DNA of 64,000 bases, taken from positions 6,634,001-6,698,000 of the forward strand of contig NZ_JARUBE010000003.1 in NCBI RefSeq assembly GCF_029626035.1. The letters run 5' to 3'. This stretch comes from Micromonospora sp. WMMD980. Lineage in GTDB: Bacteria; Actinomycetota; Actinomycetes; Mycobacteriales; Micromonosporaceae. Every line of letters starts with the position of its first letter. The first letter of the stretch is position 1. The position numbers were made by a program, and so were the translations under genes. Positions 1 through 11,759 of this stretch are shown piece after piece. The notes beneath the pieces are model-generated. The model made no database searches and had not been told where the DNA came from. It saw nothing but the letters and a program-made list of their open reading frames with translations.

Positions 1-1242
1 CACAACGACTGGGGCTTCTTCTGCGACTGGTTCACCCAGTGGTGGAACGCCCAGCCGGCGTTCGGCCAGACCGTCGACGAGCGGCAGCGCACGCTGCGCC
101 GTGGCGGCTGGTCGATCGTCTCCTCGCTCGACCCGGACGTGCAGGCCAAGGCGAGCGAGCAGGTGCGCACGATCTACCCGGAGACGATCCAGCGCGCCGC
201 GCCGACCGCAGTGGTGCAGCCGGGCACCGGCCGGGTGCTGGCCCTGGCCGTGAACCGTGGCTACGGCGTGGGCGACAACCCGGACGGGCAGCAGAACTAC
301 CCGAACACGGTCAACCAGCTCGTGGCCGGGGGCGGCGGCATCGCCGGCTACCAGGCCGGCTCGACGTTCAAGCTGTTCGCCCTGCTGGCCGCGCTGGAAG
401 CCGGGATGCCGCTGGACACCGAGTTCGACGCGCCGCGCGTCTACGTCACCAAGTACCCGATCGACGGCGGCCCGGCCAGCTGCGGCGGCCGGTGGTGCCC
501 GGCGAACGCCAACACCTACTGGATGGACGGCGACCGGGACATGTGGGACGCGTTCGGCCGCTCGGTGAACACCTACTTCGCCTGGCTGACCGAGCGGGTC
601 GGCGCGGACCGGGTGGTCGAGATGGCCGAGCGGCTGGGCATCGTGTTCCGCGCGCCGCAGGACGCGAAGATGGCCCGCGACGGGGCGGCGAACTGGGGGC
701 CGTTCACCCTCGGCGTCTCCGCCACCACGCCGCTGGACCTGGCCAACGCCTACGCCACGGTGGCCGCCGAGGGCACCTGGTGCCGGCCCACCCCGGTCAC
801 CTCGATCACCGACGCGACCGGCCGGCGGGTGGCCGCCGGCGACACCGACTGCCGGCAGGTGCTCGACACCGAGGTGGCCCGCGCGGCGGCCGACGCCAGC
901 CGCTGCCCGGTGGGCGACCAGTCGATGTACCGGCGTTGCGCCGGCGGCACGGCCGAGGATCTGGCCCCGGGCCTGCGCCGGCCGCTGGGCGGCAAGACCG
1001 GCAGCTCGGAGCGGAACGCCACGGAGACCGTGGTGGCGTTCACCCCGCAGCTCGCCGTGGCGACCATCGCGGCGAACCCGGACGACCCGCGCGACGCGGT
1101 CGGCGGGGGCGTGCAGAAGCGGCAGATCCCGGCGGTCGGGCGCATCCTCGCCTGGGCGCTGCGCGACCAGCCGGTACGCGACTTCGTCCCCCCGGGCGAG
1201 TCCGTCGCCTTCCAGCACACCAACCCCCGCACCGGCAACTGA
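1..1242 (+). CDS. Penicillin-binding protein, transpeptidase part (5' end outside window)
   Basis: This open frame enters from the left edge and ends at TGA 1240-1242, giving 413 visible residues. It carries the three motifs of a penicillin-binding transpeptidase: STFK (active Ser at visible residue 121), SVN (about 188) and KTG (about 332). It should cross-link peptidoglycan stem peptides on the outer face of the membrane. The segment before the first motif has the short linker usual in class A enzymes, so a glycosyltransferase (GT51) domain probably lies upstream, but this cannot be seen. Several Cys residues after the SxxK motif suggest disulfides. The stop codon directly abuts a GGGGCCCC palindromic element. 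The family is certain; class A versus class B is an inference. Confidence 0.88.
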   Translation, partial: HNDWGFFCDWFTQWWNAQPAFGQTVDERQRTLRRGGWSIVSSLDPDVQAKASEQVRTIYPETIQRAAPTAVVQPGTGRVLALAVNRGYGVGDNPDGQQNYPNTVNQLVAGGGGIAGYQAGSTFKLFALLAALEAGMPLDTEFDAPRVYVTKYPIDGGPASCGGRWCPANANTYWMDGDRDMWDAFGRSVNTYFAWLTERVGADRVVEMAERLGIVFRAPQDAKMARDGAANWGPFTLGVSATTPLDLANAYATVAAEGTWCRPTPVTSITDATGRRVAAGDTDCRQVLDTEVARAAADASRCPVGDQSMYRRCAGGTAEDLAPGLRRPLGGKTGSSERNATETVVAFTPQLAVATIAANPDDPRDAVGGGVQKRQIPAVGRILAWALRDQPVRDFVPPGESVAFQHTNPRTGN

Positions 1243-1298
1243 GGTGTAAGGAGGGGCCCCTTGTTAACGCCTGGCGATAACAGGGGGCCCCTCCTAAC
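1240..1298. repeat. GGGGCCCC palindromic element, copy 1 (between convergent genes)
   Basis: The left arm begins TGAGGTGTAAGGAGG, and its TGA is the stop of the upstream transpeptidase gene. The right arm ends in CTCCTAAC, which contains the stop codon of the convergent gene. The arms pair around GGGGCCCC with GTTAAC-type inner sequence. It is one of six related elements in the window and could act as a bidirectional terminator. Confidence 0.8.
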
Positions 1299-2757
1299 CG
1301 GTGGTCTGTTCGGCGCCTCGGGCTATGTTGCGGGCCATGCCGCCGAAGACGACGGCGTGGAACGGGGCGACCGAGGCCCAGTAGAGGTGTCCGGGCAGGC
1401 CGTGCGGCAGGAAGACGGCGCGCTGGACGTAGCGGCTGCCGCCCTCGGCCGGCTCGGCGCGCATCTCCAGCCAGGCGCGGCCGGGCACCCGCATCTCGGC
1501 GCGCAGCCGCAGCAGCTCACCCGGGACGATCTCCTCGACCCGCCAGAAGTCCAGCGCCTCGCCGACCTGGAGCCGGTGCGGGTCGCGCCGGCCCCGGCGC
1601 AGCCCCACGCCGCCGACCAGCCGGTCCAGCCAGCCGCGCACCGACCAGGCCAGCGGGAACGAGTACCAGCCGTGCTCGCCGCCGACCCCCTCGATGACCC
1701 GCCACAACGCCGCCGGCGGTGCGTCGACGGCCTGTTCCCGCAGGTCGGTGTAGGCGGTGCCGCCGGACCAGTCCGGGTCCGACGGCAGCGGTTCGGCCGG
1801 CGCGTCCGGCCCGCTCGCGTTCGACCAGCGCGTCTCCACCTGCGCGTCGCGCACCTTGGTCAGCGCCAGGCCGACCGCCTGGTCGAAGCCGGTCAGCCCC
1901 TCCGGCGGGTCGGGCACGTACCGGGCGATGTCGTGCTCGTGCGCCACCGCCTCGTGGATCAGGCTCTCCACCAGCGGCCGGGCGATCGCGTTCGGCACCG
2001 GCGTGATCAGGCCGACCCAGTGCGCGGAGAGCCCCGGGGTGAGCGGGCGCACCGGCAGGATGATCCGCGGTCGCAGCCCGGCCACCCGGGCGTAGCGCTG
2101 CATCATCTGCGCGAACGTCAGCACGTCCGGGCCGGCGATGTCGAAGCCGCGGTTCACCTCCGGCGGCAGGTGCGCGCAACCGGCCAGGTAGCGCAGCACG
2201 TCGCGGACCGCGATCGGCTGGATCCGGTTGCGCACCCAGCGCGGGGTGACCATCGCCGGCAGCCGCTCGGTCAGGTAGCGCAGCATCTCGAACGACGCCG
2301 AGCCGGAACCGATGATCACCGCCGCGCGCAGCACCGCCGTCGGCACGCCGCTGTCGAGCAGGATCCGCGCCACCTCCGCCCGGGAGCGCAGGTGCGCCGA
2401 GGGCAGGCTCTCCCGTTCCGCCGGCTCCGGCCCACCCAGGTAGACGATCCGGCGTACGCCCGCGGCGCGGGCCGCCTCGGCGAAGTTCGTCGCCGCCTCC
2501 CGGTCGGCCGTCTCGAAGCCGCGCTGGCCCAGCGAGTGGACCAGGTAGTAGGCGACGTCCACGCCCTCGAACGCGGCCGGCAACGTCTCCGGCCGGCGCA
2601 GGTCGCCCTCGACGATCTCCGCCTCGGCGGCCCAGGGCACGTCGCGCAGCCGCCCGGCCTTGCGGGCCAGGCAGCGCACGTCGTGCCCCTCGGTCAGGAG
2701 CCGGGGCGCGAGGCGCCCGCCGATGTAGCCGGTGGCACCGGTGACGAGGCATCTCAC
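1294..2757 (-). CDS. NAD(P)-binding SDR-like protein with C-terminal DUF2867 domain
   Basis: The 487-residue protein starts with a Rossmann dinucleotide motif GATGYIGG (residues 7-14), followed by the fold of an atypical short-chain dehydrogenase (NmrA/YbjT-like) over about the first 300 residues. The C-terminal 150 residues have the features of DUF2867, a START-like cavity domain rich in Trp and Arg. This two-domain plan is the same as in E. coli YbjT-type proteins, whose substrate is unknown. The ATG at 2755-2757 is 35 nt from the divergent glyA start, so the two promoters share a short region. The TAG stop lies inside the palindromic element. No reaction can be assigned. Confidence 0.85.
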   Translation of the reverse strand: MRCLVTGATGYIGGRLAPRLLTEGHDVRCLARKAGRLRDVPWAAEAEIVEGDLRRPETLPAAFEGVDVAYYLVHSLGQRGFETADREAATNFAEAARAAGVRRIVYLGGPEPAERESLPSAHLRSRAEVARILLDSGVPTAVLRAAVIIGSGSASFEMLRYLTERLPAMVTPRWVRNRIQPIAVRDVLRYLAGCAHLPPEVNRGFDIAGPDVLTFAQMMQRYARVAGLRPRIILPVRPLTPGLSAHWVGLITPVPNAIARPLVESLIHEAVAHEHDIARYVPDPPEGLTGFDQAVGLALTKVRDAQVETRWSNASGPDAPAEPLPSDPDWSGGTAYTDLREQAVDAPPAALWRVIEGVGGEHGWYSFPLAWSVRGWLDRLVGGVGLRRGRRDPHRLQVGEALDFWRVEEIVPGELLRLRAEMRVPGRAWLEMRAEPAEGGSRYVQRAVFLPHGLPGHLYWASVAPFHAVVFGGMARNIARGAEQTTG

Positions 2758-2778
2758 GGGCTCCAGTGTGCGGCTCCG

Positions 2779-2784
2779 TAGACT
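2779..2784 (+). promoter_or_regulatory. -10 box of a leaderless glyA promoter
   Basis: TAGACT lies 8 nt before the GTG at 2793. No ribosome-binding site precedes that GTG, so transcription probably begins at or next to the start codon, as is common in actinobacteria. Confidence 0.5.
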
Positions 2785-2792
2785 CCTTCGCT

Positions 2793-4082
2793 GTGGAGAA
2801 CGTGAGGGACACCTTCTGGGGGCCGGACTTCGAGCAGCTCAGCACCGTCGACCCGGAGATCGCCGGGGTGGTGCTGGGGGAGCTGGAGCGGCTGCGCGGC
2901 GGCCTGCAACTGATCGCCAGCGAGAACCTCACCTCGCCCGCGGTGCTCGCCGCGCTGGGGTCCACGCTCACCAACAAGTACGCCGAGGGCTACCCGGGCC
3001 GGCGCTACTACGGCGGGTGCGCCGAGGTGGACCGGGCCGAGGAGCTGGCCGTCGCCCGGGCGAAGGAGCTGTTCGGCGCCGAGCACGCCAACGTCCAGCC
3101 GCACTCCGGCGCGAGCGCCAACCTGGCCGCGTACGCGGCGCTGGTGCAGCCCGGCGACACCGTGCTGGCGATGGACCTGCCGCACGGCGGGCACCTGACC
3201 CACGGCAGCCGGGTGAACTTCTCCGGCAAGTGGTTCCACCCGGTCGGCTACCCGGTCCGGCCGGACACCGAGACGATCGACTACGACGAGGTCCGTGACC
3301 TGGCCCGGGCGCACCGGCCGAAGCTGATCATCTGCGGCGCGACCGCGTACCCCCGGTTGATCGACTTCGCCCGGTTCCGGGAGATCGCCGACGAGGTCGA
3401 CGCGTACCTGATGGTGGACGCCGCGCACTTCGTCGGCCTGGTGGCCGGCGGCGCGATCCCGTCCCCGGTGCCGCACGCCGACGTGGTCACCGCGACCACG
3501 CACAAGGTGCTGCGCGGACCGCGCGGCGGCATGATCCTGTGCCGGGAGTCGCTGGCCGCCCGGATCGACAAGGCGGTCTTCCCGTTCACCCAGGGCGGCC
3601 CGCTGATGCACGCGGTCGCCGCCAAGGCGGTCGCGCTGCGCGAGGCCGCGCAGCCCGAGTTCCGCACCTACGCGGCGCAGGTGGTCGCCAACGCCCGGGC
3701 GCTCGCCGACGGCCTGGCCGCCGAGGGCCTGCGGCCGGTCTCCGGCGGCACCGACACCCACCTGGCCCTGCTCGACCTGCGGGAGACCGGGGTGACCGGC
3801 GCGCAGGCCGAGGCCCGCTGCGATGCCGCCGGGATCACCCTGAACAAGAACGCGATCCCGTACGACCCGCAGCCGCCGATGGTCGCCTCCGGCATCCGGG
3901 TGGGCACGCCGAGCGTCACCACGCAGGGCATGCGCGAGGGCGAGATGCGGCGGATCGCGGCGTTGGTCTGCCGGGCGGTGCGGACCGATCCGGAGTCACC
4001 CGGCGGCGCCGACGAGCTGGCCCGGGTGGCCGCCGACGTGACCGAGCTGGTCACCGCGTTCCCGGCGTACCCCCGTGGCTGA
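2793..4082 (+). CDS. glyA: Serine hydroxymethyltransferase
   Basis: A PLP enzyme that converts serine and tetrahydrofolate to glycine and methylene-THF in the cytoplasm. The 429-residue product matches the family along its length. It has the N-terminal LIASEN motif, the YAEGYPG(R)RYY segment, the [14 protein letters not shown] region (here NVQPHSGAS), and the PLP lysine in TTHK at about residue 238, followed by RGPRGG. The GTG at 2793 is preferred over the upstream GTG 2766 because a TAGACT -10 box sits 8 nt before it and the protein then begins close to the usual family start. The next gene overlaps its 3' end by 8 nt, so the two are probably co-transcribed and lead into the ATP synthase locus. 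Confidence 0.93.
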   Translation: MENVRDTFWGPDFEQLSTVDPEIAGVVLGELERLRGGLQLIASENLTSPAVLAALGSTLTNKYAEGYPGRRYYGGCAEVDRAEELAVARAKELFGAEHANVQPHSGASANLAAYAALVQPGDTVLAMDLPHGGHLTHGSRVNFSGKWFHPVGYPVRPDTETIDYDEVRDLARAHRPKLIICGATAYPRLIDFARFREIADEVDAYLMVDAAHFVGLVAGGAIPSPVPHADVVTATTHKVLRGPRGGMILCRESLAARIDKAVFPFTQGGPLMHAVAAKAVALREAAQPEFRTYAAQVVANARALADGLAAEGLRPVSGGTDTHLALLDLRETGVTGAQAEARCDAAGITLNKNAIPYDPQPPMVASGIRVGTPSVTTQGMREGEMRRIAALVCRAVRTDPESPGGADELARVAADVTELVTAFPAYPRG

Positions 4083-4506
4083 GTCGGGGACGCGCGCGGC
4101 GGAGGCGGTCGCGGACCGCGGCTGGCGACTGCGCCACCTGCCGGTGCTGCTGGCCGCGGTGGCGGTCATGGCGGCGGTGGCGGCGGTGGCCGGCGGGGTG
4201 TGGCGCGGCGCGGACGGCGCGCTCGGCGCGGCGGCCGGGGTGGCCGTCACGGCGGCCAGCTACACGCTGACCACTGTGGTGCTGGCCTGGGCCGACGCCC
4301 GCGATCCGCAGCTCGTGCTGCCGTTCGGGCTGGGTCTCTACCTCGCCAAGATCACCGCGCTCGGCGGGGTGATGGTGCTGGTCGGCGCGACCGGCTGGCC
4401 CGGGTTGATCCCGTTCTGCCTGGGCATCGCCGCCGGCGTGGTGGTCTGGACCGGCGTGCACCTCTGGTGGCTGGCGACCGTCCACGCGCGACGGGTGCGG
4501 GGCTGA
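4075..4506 (+). CDS. Small four-helix membrane protein upstream of the ATP synthase genes
   Basis: The 143-residue protein has four hydrophobic segments (about residues 22-44, 49-72, 80-100 and 105-130) and a short charged N-terminus. Its GTG start overlaps the glyA stop. Position, size and topology fit the poorly conserved ATP synthase protein I group that precedes atpB in many bacteria, where such proteins help assemble the c-ring. Sequence alone does not prove this. A second AtpI/AtpZ-like protein follows at 4681, so this locus may carry two assembly-type proteins. It is separated from that gene by about 175 nt containing a promoter, so it may belong to the glyA transcript. Confidence 0.6.
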   Translation: MAESGTRAAEAVADRGWRLRHLPVLLAAVAVMAAVAAVAGGVWRGADGALGAAAGVAVTAASYTLTTVVLAWADARDPQLVLPFGLGLYLAKITALGGVMVLVGATGWPGLIPFCLGIAAGVVVWTGVHLWWLATVHARRVRG

Positions 4507-4614
4507 CGCGTCCCACCCTTCGGACGACGCGCCGGAGCGTCCTCGATCGGTCATTCTCTCAGTGGCGGGGGAGGAGTACGGTGCCTCCAGACGACTTCGC
4601 CCGCCCGTGTCCCA

Positions 4615-4670
4615 CACAACCAGGTTGTGCGGGGGGTGAGGCACAACCTCTTCTGCTCGACTGATATCGT
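4615..4670 (+). promoter_or_regulatory. Promoter region of the atp operon with a CACAACC palindrome
   Basis: A perfect 15-bp dyad, CACAACC-A-GGTTGTG, occupies 4615-4629, and a further half site CACAACC lies at 4642-4648. A -10-like TATCGT is at 4665-4670, 10 nt before the atpZ ATG. The dyad could be an operator for the ATP synthase operon. Confidence 0.45.
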
Positions 4671-4680
4671 TCGCCCCGTC

Positions 4681-4917
4681 ATGGCCGGTGACCAGAAACC
4701 CCCCAACACTGGCGGCCCGGGCGACGTTCCGTCCGGTGCCGGTCAGGGTTGGACCGCGCTCTCATACCTCATCGGGGGCATGCTCGTCTGGGGTTTCATC
4801 GGCTGGTTGGTCGACCGTTGGCTCGATACCGGCGGCGTCGCCACCGGCATCGGGGTCGTGCTCGGCATGGCCGGGGGCATCATCCTGGTCGTCCGCCGGC
4901 TGGGCACGCCTACTTAG
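4681..4917 (+). CDS. AtpZ/AtpI family protein
   Basis: A 78-residue protein with a Gly/Pro-rich N-terminus and two transmembrane helices (about 24-44 and 50-70), matching the AtpZ/AtpI family that sits first in ATP synthase operons. These proteins are thought to help insert or assemble the c-ring, and some have been linked to Mg2+ or Ca2+ uptake. The ATG at 4681 follows the promoter-like region at 4665. The TAG stop overlaps the AGGAAGGG ribosome-binding site of atpB, which indicates translational coupling. Confidence 0.8.
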   Translation: MAGDQKPPNTGGPGDVPSGAGQGWTALSYLIGGMLVWGFIGWLVDRWLDTGGVATGIGVVLGMAGGIILVVRRLGTPT

Positions 4918-4928
4918 GAAGGGACGCG

Positions 4929-5726
4929 GTGTTCGGACAGGCGAACGTCCTGGCTCAGGGCCAGGCGGAATTCCCACCGAGCGTGGGGGACTTCTACCTG
5001 CCCAGCATCCTGCCCTGGGGTGCGGAGAACTCGTACTGGTTCACCAAGATCACGGCGATGGTGTGGGTCGCCGTCGGGATCTTGATCATTTTCTTCCTGG
5101 TCAGCTACCGGAACCCGCAGCTGGTCCCCACCAAGAAGCAGTGGTTCGCCGAGTCGATCTACGGCTTCGTGCGGAACAACATCGCGGTGGACATGATCGG
5201 GCACGCGGGGGTGCGGTTCGCTCCCTACTTCACCACGCTCTTCTGCTTCATCCTGCTGACGAACTTCTTCGCGATCGTGCCGTTCTTCCAGATCTCGCCG
5301 AACTCGCACATCGCGTTCCCGGCCTTCCTCGCCGTGATCAGCTACGTGATGTTCAACTACGTCGGCATCCGGCACCACGGCTTCGTGAAGTACTTCAAGA
5401 ACTCTCTGGTCCCGCCGGCGCCCTGGTTCATCCTGCCGCTGCTGATCCCGATCGAGCTCTTCTCGACCTTCATCGTCCGGCCGTTCTCGCTGGCCGTCCG
5501 TCTCTTCGCGAACATGTTCGCCGGCCACATGCTCCTGCTGGTCTTCACGCTCGGCGGGTTCGCCATGATCAGCGCCAACGCCTGGCTGGCGCCGGTGTCG
5601 GTGCTGTCCTGGACCATGACGGTCGCGCTGACCTTCCTCGAGTTCCTGGTGATCTGTCTGCAGGCGTACGTCTTCACGGTGCTGACCGCCAGCTACGTGC
5701 AGGGCGCCCTCGCCGACGAGCACTGA
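4929..5726 (+). CDS. atpB: ATP synthase Fo subunit a
   Basis: Subunit a forms the two proton half-channels next to the c-ring. The 265-residue product has six hydrophobic segments. The helix near the C-terminus contains the essential arginine within LAVRLFANMFAGH, followed by a GH pair and the last helix with LEFLVICLQAYVF, all typical of the family. The true start is GTG 4929, 5 nt after AGGAAGGG; the longer open frame upstream lies inside atpZ. It is the first of the tightly packed a-c-b-delta-alpha-gamma-beta genes. Confidence 0.95.
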   Translation: MFGQANVLAQGQAEFPPSVGDFYLPSILPWGAENSYWFTKITAMVWVAVGILIIFFLVSYRNPQLVPTKKQWFAESIYGFVRNNIAVDMIGHAGVRFAPYFTTLFCFILLTNFFAIVPFFQISPNSHIAFPAFLAVISYVMFNYVGIRHHGFVKYFKNSLVPPAPWFILPLLIPIELFSTFIVRPFSLAVRLFANMFAGHMLLLVFTLGGFAMISANAWLAPVSVLSWTMTVALTFLEFLVICLQAYVFTVLTASYVQGALADEH

Positions 5727-5756
5727 TCCGTTCTTTCGCACCAACCGTTGTCGTCC

Positions 5757-6030
<274 letters not shown>

Positions 6031-6060
6031 TCCAGCCCCCCTTCGACCGGGAGGTCATCC

Positions 6061-6600
6061 ATGTTCTTCCTCGCCGCTGAGGGTGGTGAGACGACCCACA
6101 ACCCGATCATCCCCGTCACTGAGGAGATCGTGGTCGGGCTGGTCGCCTTCGGTGTCCTCTGCTTCGTGCTGATGAAGTTCGTCTTCCCGCGCATGGAGCA
6201 GACGTTCCAGGCCCGGGTGGACGCGATCGAGGGCGGCATCAAGCGCGCCGAGGCCGCGCAGGCCGAGGCGAACCAGCTCCTCGAGCAATATCGGGCCCAG
6301 CTCGCCGAGGCACGCACCGACGCCGCCCGGATCCGCGACGACGCCCGGGCCGACGCCGAGGGCATCCGTCAGGACATCCTCGCCAAGGCGCGCGAGGAGT
6401 CCGACCGGGTCATCGCCGCCGGCAAGGAGCAGCTCCAGGCCGAGCGGGCCACCATCGTGCGCGAGCTGCGCACCGAGATGGGCACCATCGCGGTGGACCT
6501 GGCCAGCAAGATCGTCGGTGAGTCGCTGGCCGACGAGGCGCGTCGCAAGGGCACCGTCGACCGGTTCCTGAACGGTCTCGAGAGCACGGGGGCCCGCTGA
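6061..6600 (+). CDS. atpF: ATP synthase Fo subunit b
   Basis: The peripheral stalk subunit that links Fo to the F1 head. The 179 residues comprise one N-terminal membrane helix (about 22-42, ending in LMKFVFPRM) and a long Ala/Glu/Arg-rich coiled coil, with the usual VIAAGKEQLQAERA segment in the second half. ATG 6061 follows GACCGGGAGG. Its TGA overlaps the ATG of atpH by one base (TGATG), so the stalk subunits b and delta are translationally coupled. Confidence 0.95.
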   Translation: MFFLAAEGGETTHNPIIPVTEEIVVGLVAFGVLCFVLMKFVFPRMEQTFQARVDAIEGGIKRAEAAQAEANQLLEQYRAQLAEARTDAARIRDDARADAEGIRQDILAKAREESDRVIAAGKEQLQAERATIVRELRTEMGTIAVDLASKIVGESLADEARRKGTVDRFLNGLESTGAR

Positions 6601-7421
6601 TGCAGGCCGCCAGCCGGGAGTCGTACGCCGCCGGGGTCGAGCGCCTCGACGCGTACGTCCGCGGCGCGGAGCCGTCGGCGGTGGCCGCCACCGCCGACGA
6701 CGTCCTCTCCGTCGCCGCCCTGCTGCGGCGCGAGCCGCGGCTGCGCCGGGCGCTCTCCGACCCGGCCCGCTCCGGCGAGGACCGGTCCGCGCTGCTCACC
6801 GGGATCCTGAGCGGCAAGGTCGGCGCGGACGCGCTCGACCTGCTCACCGCGCTGGTCTCGGGCCGCTGGTCGGCACCGTCGGAACTGCTCGACGGCGTCG
6901 AGCGGCTGGGTGTGGAGGCGCTCCTGGCGAGCGCCGACTCCGCCGGCGAGCTGGGCGAGGTCGAGGACGAGCTGTTCCGCTTCGGGCAGGTCGTCACCGG
7001 CTCCGTCGAGCTGTCCAACGCGCTCTCCGACCCGATGGCCCCGGCCGAGCGGCGGGCCGGCCTCACCGGCGCGCTGCTCGACGGCAAGGCCCGGCCGGTC
7101 ACCGTCCGACTCGTCGAGGCCGCGCTCGCCGGCTTCGGGGGACGCTCCTTCGTCGGGGCGCTCACCCGGCTGGTCGAGCTGGCGGCCGACCGGCGGGACC
7201 GTCAGGTCGCGTACGTGACCGTGGCGGCTCCGCTGACCGACGAGGAGGAGCGACGCCTCGGTGCCCGCCTCACCGAGATGTACGGTCGGGAGGTGTCCGT
7301 CAAGCAGACGGTCGACCCCGACGTGCTCGGCGGGGTGCGCGTACGGGTCGGCTCCGACCTGTACGACGGCACCGTCCTGCGCCGCCTCAACGAGACCCGT
7401 AACGCGCTCGCGAAGCGCTGA
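6600..7421 (+). CDS. atpH: ATP synthase F1 subunit delta
   Basis: The delta subunit caps the F1 hexamer and holds the peripheral stalk. The 273-residue protein has a helical N-terminal half and the conserved C-terminal motif GGVRVRVGSDLYDGTVLRRL with the preceding VKQTVDPDVLGG, which is diagnostic for AtpH. It is about 90 residues longer than E. coli delta because of an extra N-terminal helical part, as in other actinobacteria. The start overlaps the atpF stop. About 85 nt separate it from atpA. Confidence 0.94.
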   Translation: MQAASRESYAAGVERLDAYVRGAEPSAVAATADDVLSVAALLRREPRLRRALSDPARSGEDRSALLTGILSGKVGADALDLLTALVSGRWSAPSELLDGVERLGVEALLASADSAGELGEVEDELFRFGQVVTGSVELSNALSDPMAPAERRAGLTGALLDGKARPVTVRLVEAALAGFGGRSFVGALTRLVELAADRRDRQVAYVTVAAPLTDEEERRLGARLTEMYGREVSVKQTVDPDVLGGVRVRVGSDLYDGTVLRRLNETRNALAKR

Positions 7422-7506
7422 CCAGCGTCTTAGCAGCCCTGATTCGACGCCATCGGACCGGTCGGTACTAGGTATCCCGGGCCCCTGAACTTTAAGGAAG
7501 CAGAGG

Positions 7507-9159
7507 ATGGCCGAGCTGACCATCTCGACGGAGGAGATCCGCGGCGCCCTGGAGCGCTACGTCTCCTCCTACACGGCCGACGTCTCCCGTGAGGAGGTCG
7601 GCACCGTCGCCGACGCCGGCGACGGCATCGCCCACGTCGAGGGTCTCCCCTCGACCATGACCAACGAGCTCCTGGAGTTCGAGGACGGCACGCTCGGCGT
7701 GGCGCTGAACCTCGACGTCCGGGAGATCGGTGTCGTCGTCCTCGGTGACTTCGGCGGGATCGAAGAGGGTCAGCGCGTCAAGCGCACCGGCCGGGTGCTC
7801 TCCGTGCCGGTCGGTGACGCGTTCCTCGGCCGCGTGGTCAACGCGCTCGGCGAGCCGATCGACGCCATCGGCGACATCGCCAACGAGGGCTACCGCGAGC
7901 TGGAGTTGCAGGCCCCGAACGTGATGGCCCGGCAGTCGGTCTCCGAGCCGCTGCAGACCGGCATCAAGGCCGTCGACGCGATGACCCCGATCGGCCGCGG
8001 CCAGCGCCAGCTGATCATCGGCGACCGGAAGACCGGCAAGACCACGGTCGCGCTTGACGCCATCCTCAACCAGCGGGACAACTGGCGCTCCGGCGACCCG
8101 ACGAAGCAGGTCCGCTGCATCTACGTCGCGATCGGCCAGAAGGCCTCCACCATCGCCTCCATCAAGGGGACGCTTGAGGAGGCCGGCGCGATGGAATACA
8201 CCACCATCGTCGCCTCCCCGGCCTCCGACCCGGCCGGCTTCAAGTACCTCGCGCCCTACACCGGCTCGTCCATCGGCCAGCACTGGATGTACGGCGGCAA
8301 GCACGTCCTGATCGTCTTCGACGACCTGAGCAAGCAGGCCGAGGCGTACCGGGCCGTGTCGCTGCTGCTGCGCCGCCCGCCGGGCCGTGAGGCCTACCCG
8401 GGTGACGTCTTCTACCTGCACTCCCGCCTGCTGGAGCGCTGCGCGAAGCTCTCCGACGAGCTGGGTGGCGGCTCGATGACCGGCCTGCCGATCATCGAGA
8501 CCAAGGCGAACGACATCTCGGCGTTCATCCCGACCAACGTCATCTCGATCACCGACGGCCAGATCTTCCTCGAGACCGACCTGTTCAACCAGGGCGTCCG
8601 GCCGGCGATCAACGTCGGCACCTCGGTCTCCCGGGTCGGTGGCGCCGCGCAGGTGAAGCCGATGAAGAAGGTCGCCGGTTCGCTGCGGCTCAACCTGGCC
8701 CAGTTCCGTGAGCTGGAGGCGTTCGCCGCCTTCGCCTCCGACCTGGACCGCGCCTCGCAGAACCAGCTCAACCGTGGCGCCCGGCTGGTCGAGCTGCTCA
8801 AGCAGCCGAACTACTCTCCCTACCCGGTCAACGAGCAGGTCGTCTCCGTGTGGGCCGGCACCGAGGGCAAGCTCGACGACGTCCCGGTCGGCGAGGTCCG
8901 CCGCTTCGAGTCGGAGTTCCTCCAGTACCTCCGGCACAAGCACGAGGGCGTGCTGGCCTCGATCGCGGACAACAAGTGGGGCGACGACATCATCTCCTCG
9001 CTGGACTCGGCGATCACCGAGTTCAAGCAGGTCTTCCTGGGCAAGGAGGACGAGGTCCGGATCAACGAGGCCCCGGCCGAGCCGCTGGAGGGCGACCAGA
9101 CCCGCGAGACGGTGACCCGCTTCCGCGACGGCACCACCGACCGCCCGGCCGAGAGCTGA
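7507..9159 (+). CDS. atpA: ATP synthase F1 subunit alpha
   Basis: The non-catalytic nucleotide-binding subunit of F1. The 550-residue product has the beta-barrel N-domain (to about 95), the P-loop GDRKTGKT (171-178), the [11 protein letters not shown] segment, the [12 protein letters not shown] region, and the typical [14 protein letters not shown] stretch containing the arginine finger. It has a C-terminal extension of about 35 residues beyond the E. coli protein, as is usual in actinobacteria. ATG 7507 follows AAGGAAGCAGAGG. Confidence 0.97.
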   Translation: MAELTISTEEIRGALERYVSSYTADVSREEVGTVADAGDGIAHVEGLPSTMTNELLEFEDGTLGVALNLDVREIGVVVLGDFGGIEEGQRVKRTGRVLSVPVGDAFLGRVVNALGEPIDAIGDIANEGYRELELQAPNVMARQSVSEPLQTGIKAVDAMTPIGRGQRQLIIGDRKTGKTTVALDAILNQRDNWRSGDPTKQVRCIYVAIGQKASTIASIKGTLEEAGAMEYTTIVASPASDPAGFKYLAPYTGSSIGQHWMYGGKHVLIVFDDLSKQAEAYRAVSLLLRRPPGREAYPGDVFYLHSRLLERCAKLSDELGGGSMTGLPIIETKANDISAFIPTNVISITDGQIFLETDLFNQGVRPAINVGTSVSRVGGAAQVKPMKKVAGSLRLNLAQFRELEAFAAFASDLDRASQNQLNRGARLVELLKQPNYSPYPVNEQVVSVWAGTEGKLDDVPVGEVRRFESEFLQYLRHKHEGVLASIADNKWGDDIISSLDSAITEFKQVFLGKEDEVRINEAPAEPLEGDQTRETVTRFRDGTTDRPAES

Positions 9160-9163
9160 TCCG

Positions 9164-11538
<2,375 letters not shown>

Positions 11539-11555
11539 GACCCCGCTCACACCAC

Positions 11556-11590
11556 GAAGGCCGCCCCGACATCTCGTCGGGGCGGCCTTC
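11556..11590 (+). terminator. Strong hairpin after atpD
   Basis: GAAGGCCGCCCCGAC at 11556-11570 pairs perfectly with 11576-11590 over 15 bp with a 5-nt loop. There is no long T-run, but this is usual for actinobacterial terminators. Confidence 0.8.
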
Positions 11591-11759
11591 GCCTGTTCCG
11601 GGCCGCCCACGTACCGGACGCCCGGTTCGCCGGCAGGCGGTTCGACAGCCGGCGCGGTACCGTTCGTGACACGATTTCGCATCGCGACCGTTGATCTCTG
11701 CAACGGAACGGACCCCCGCGGCCGTCTCTTCTTCGTGGGCGCGACGATTGGAGATGCTC

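Noticed and set aside
1261..2781. Long plus-strand open frame opposite the SDR gene
   Set aside because: Its translation is low-complexity Arg/Gly/Ala/Pro/His with no domain, while the minus strand has clear Rossmann motifs.
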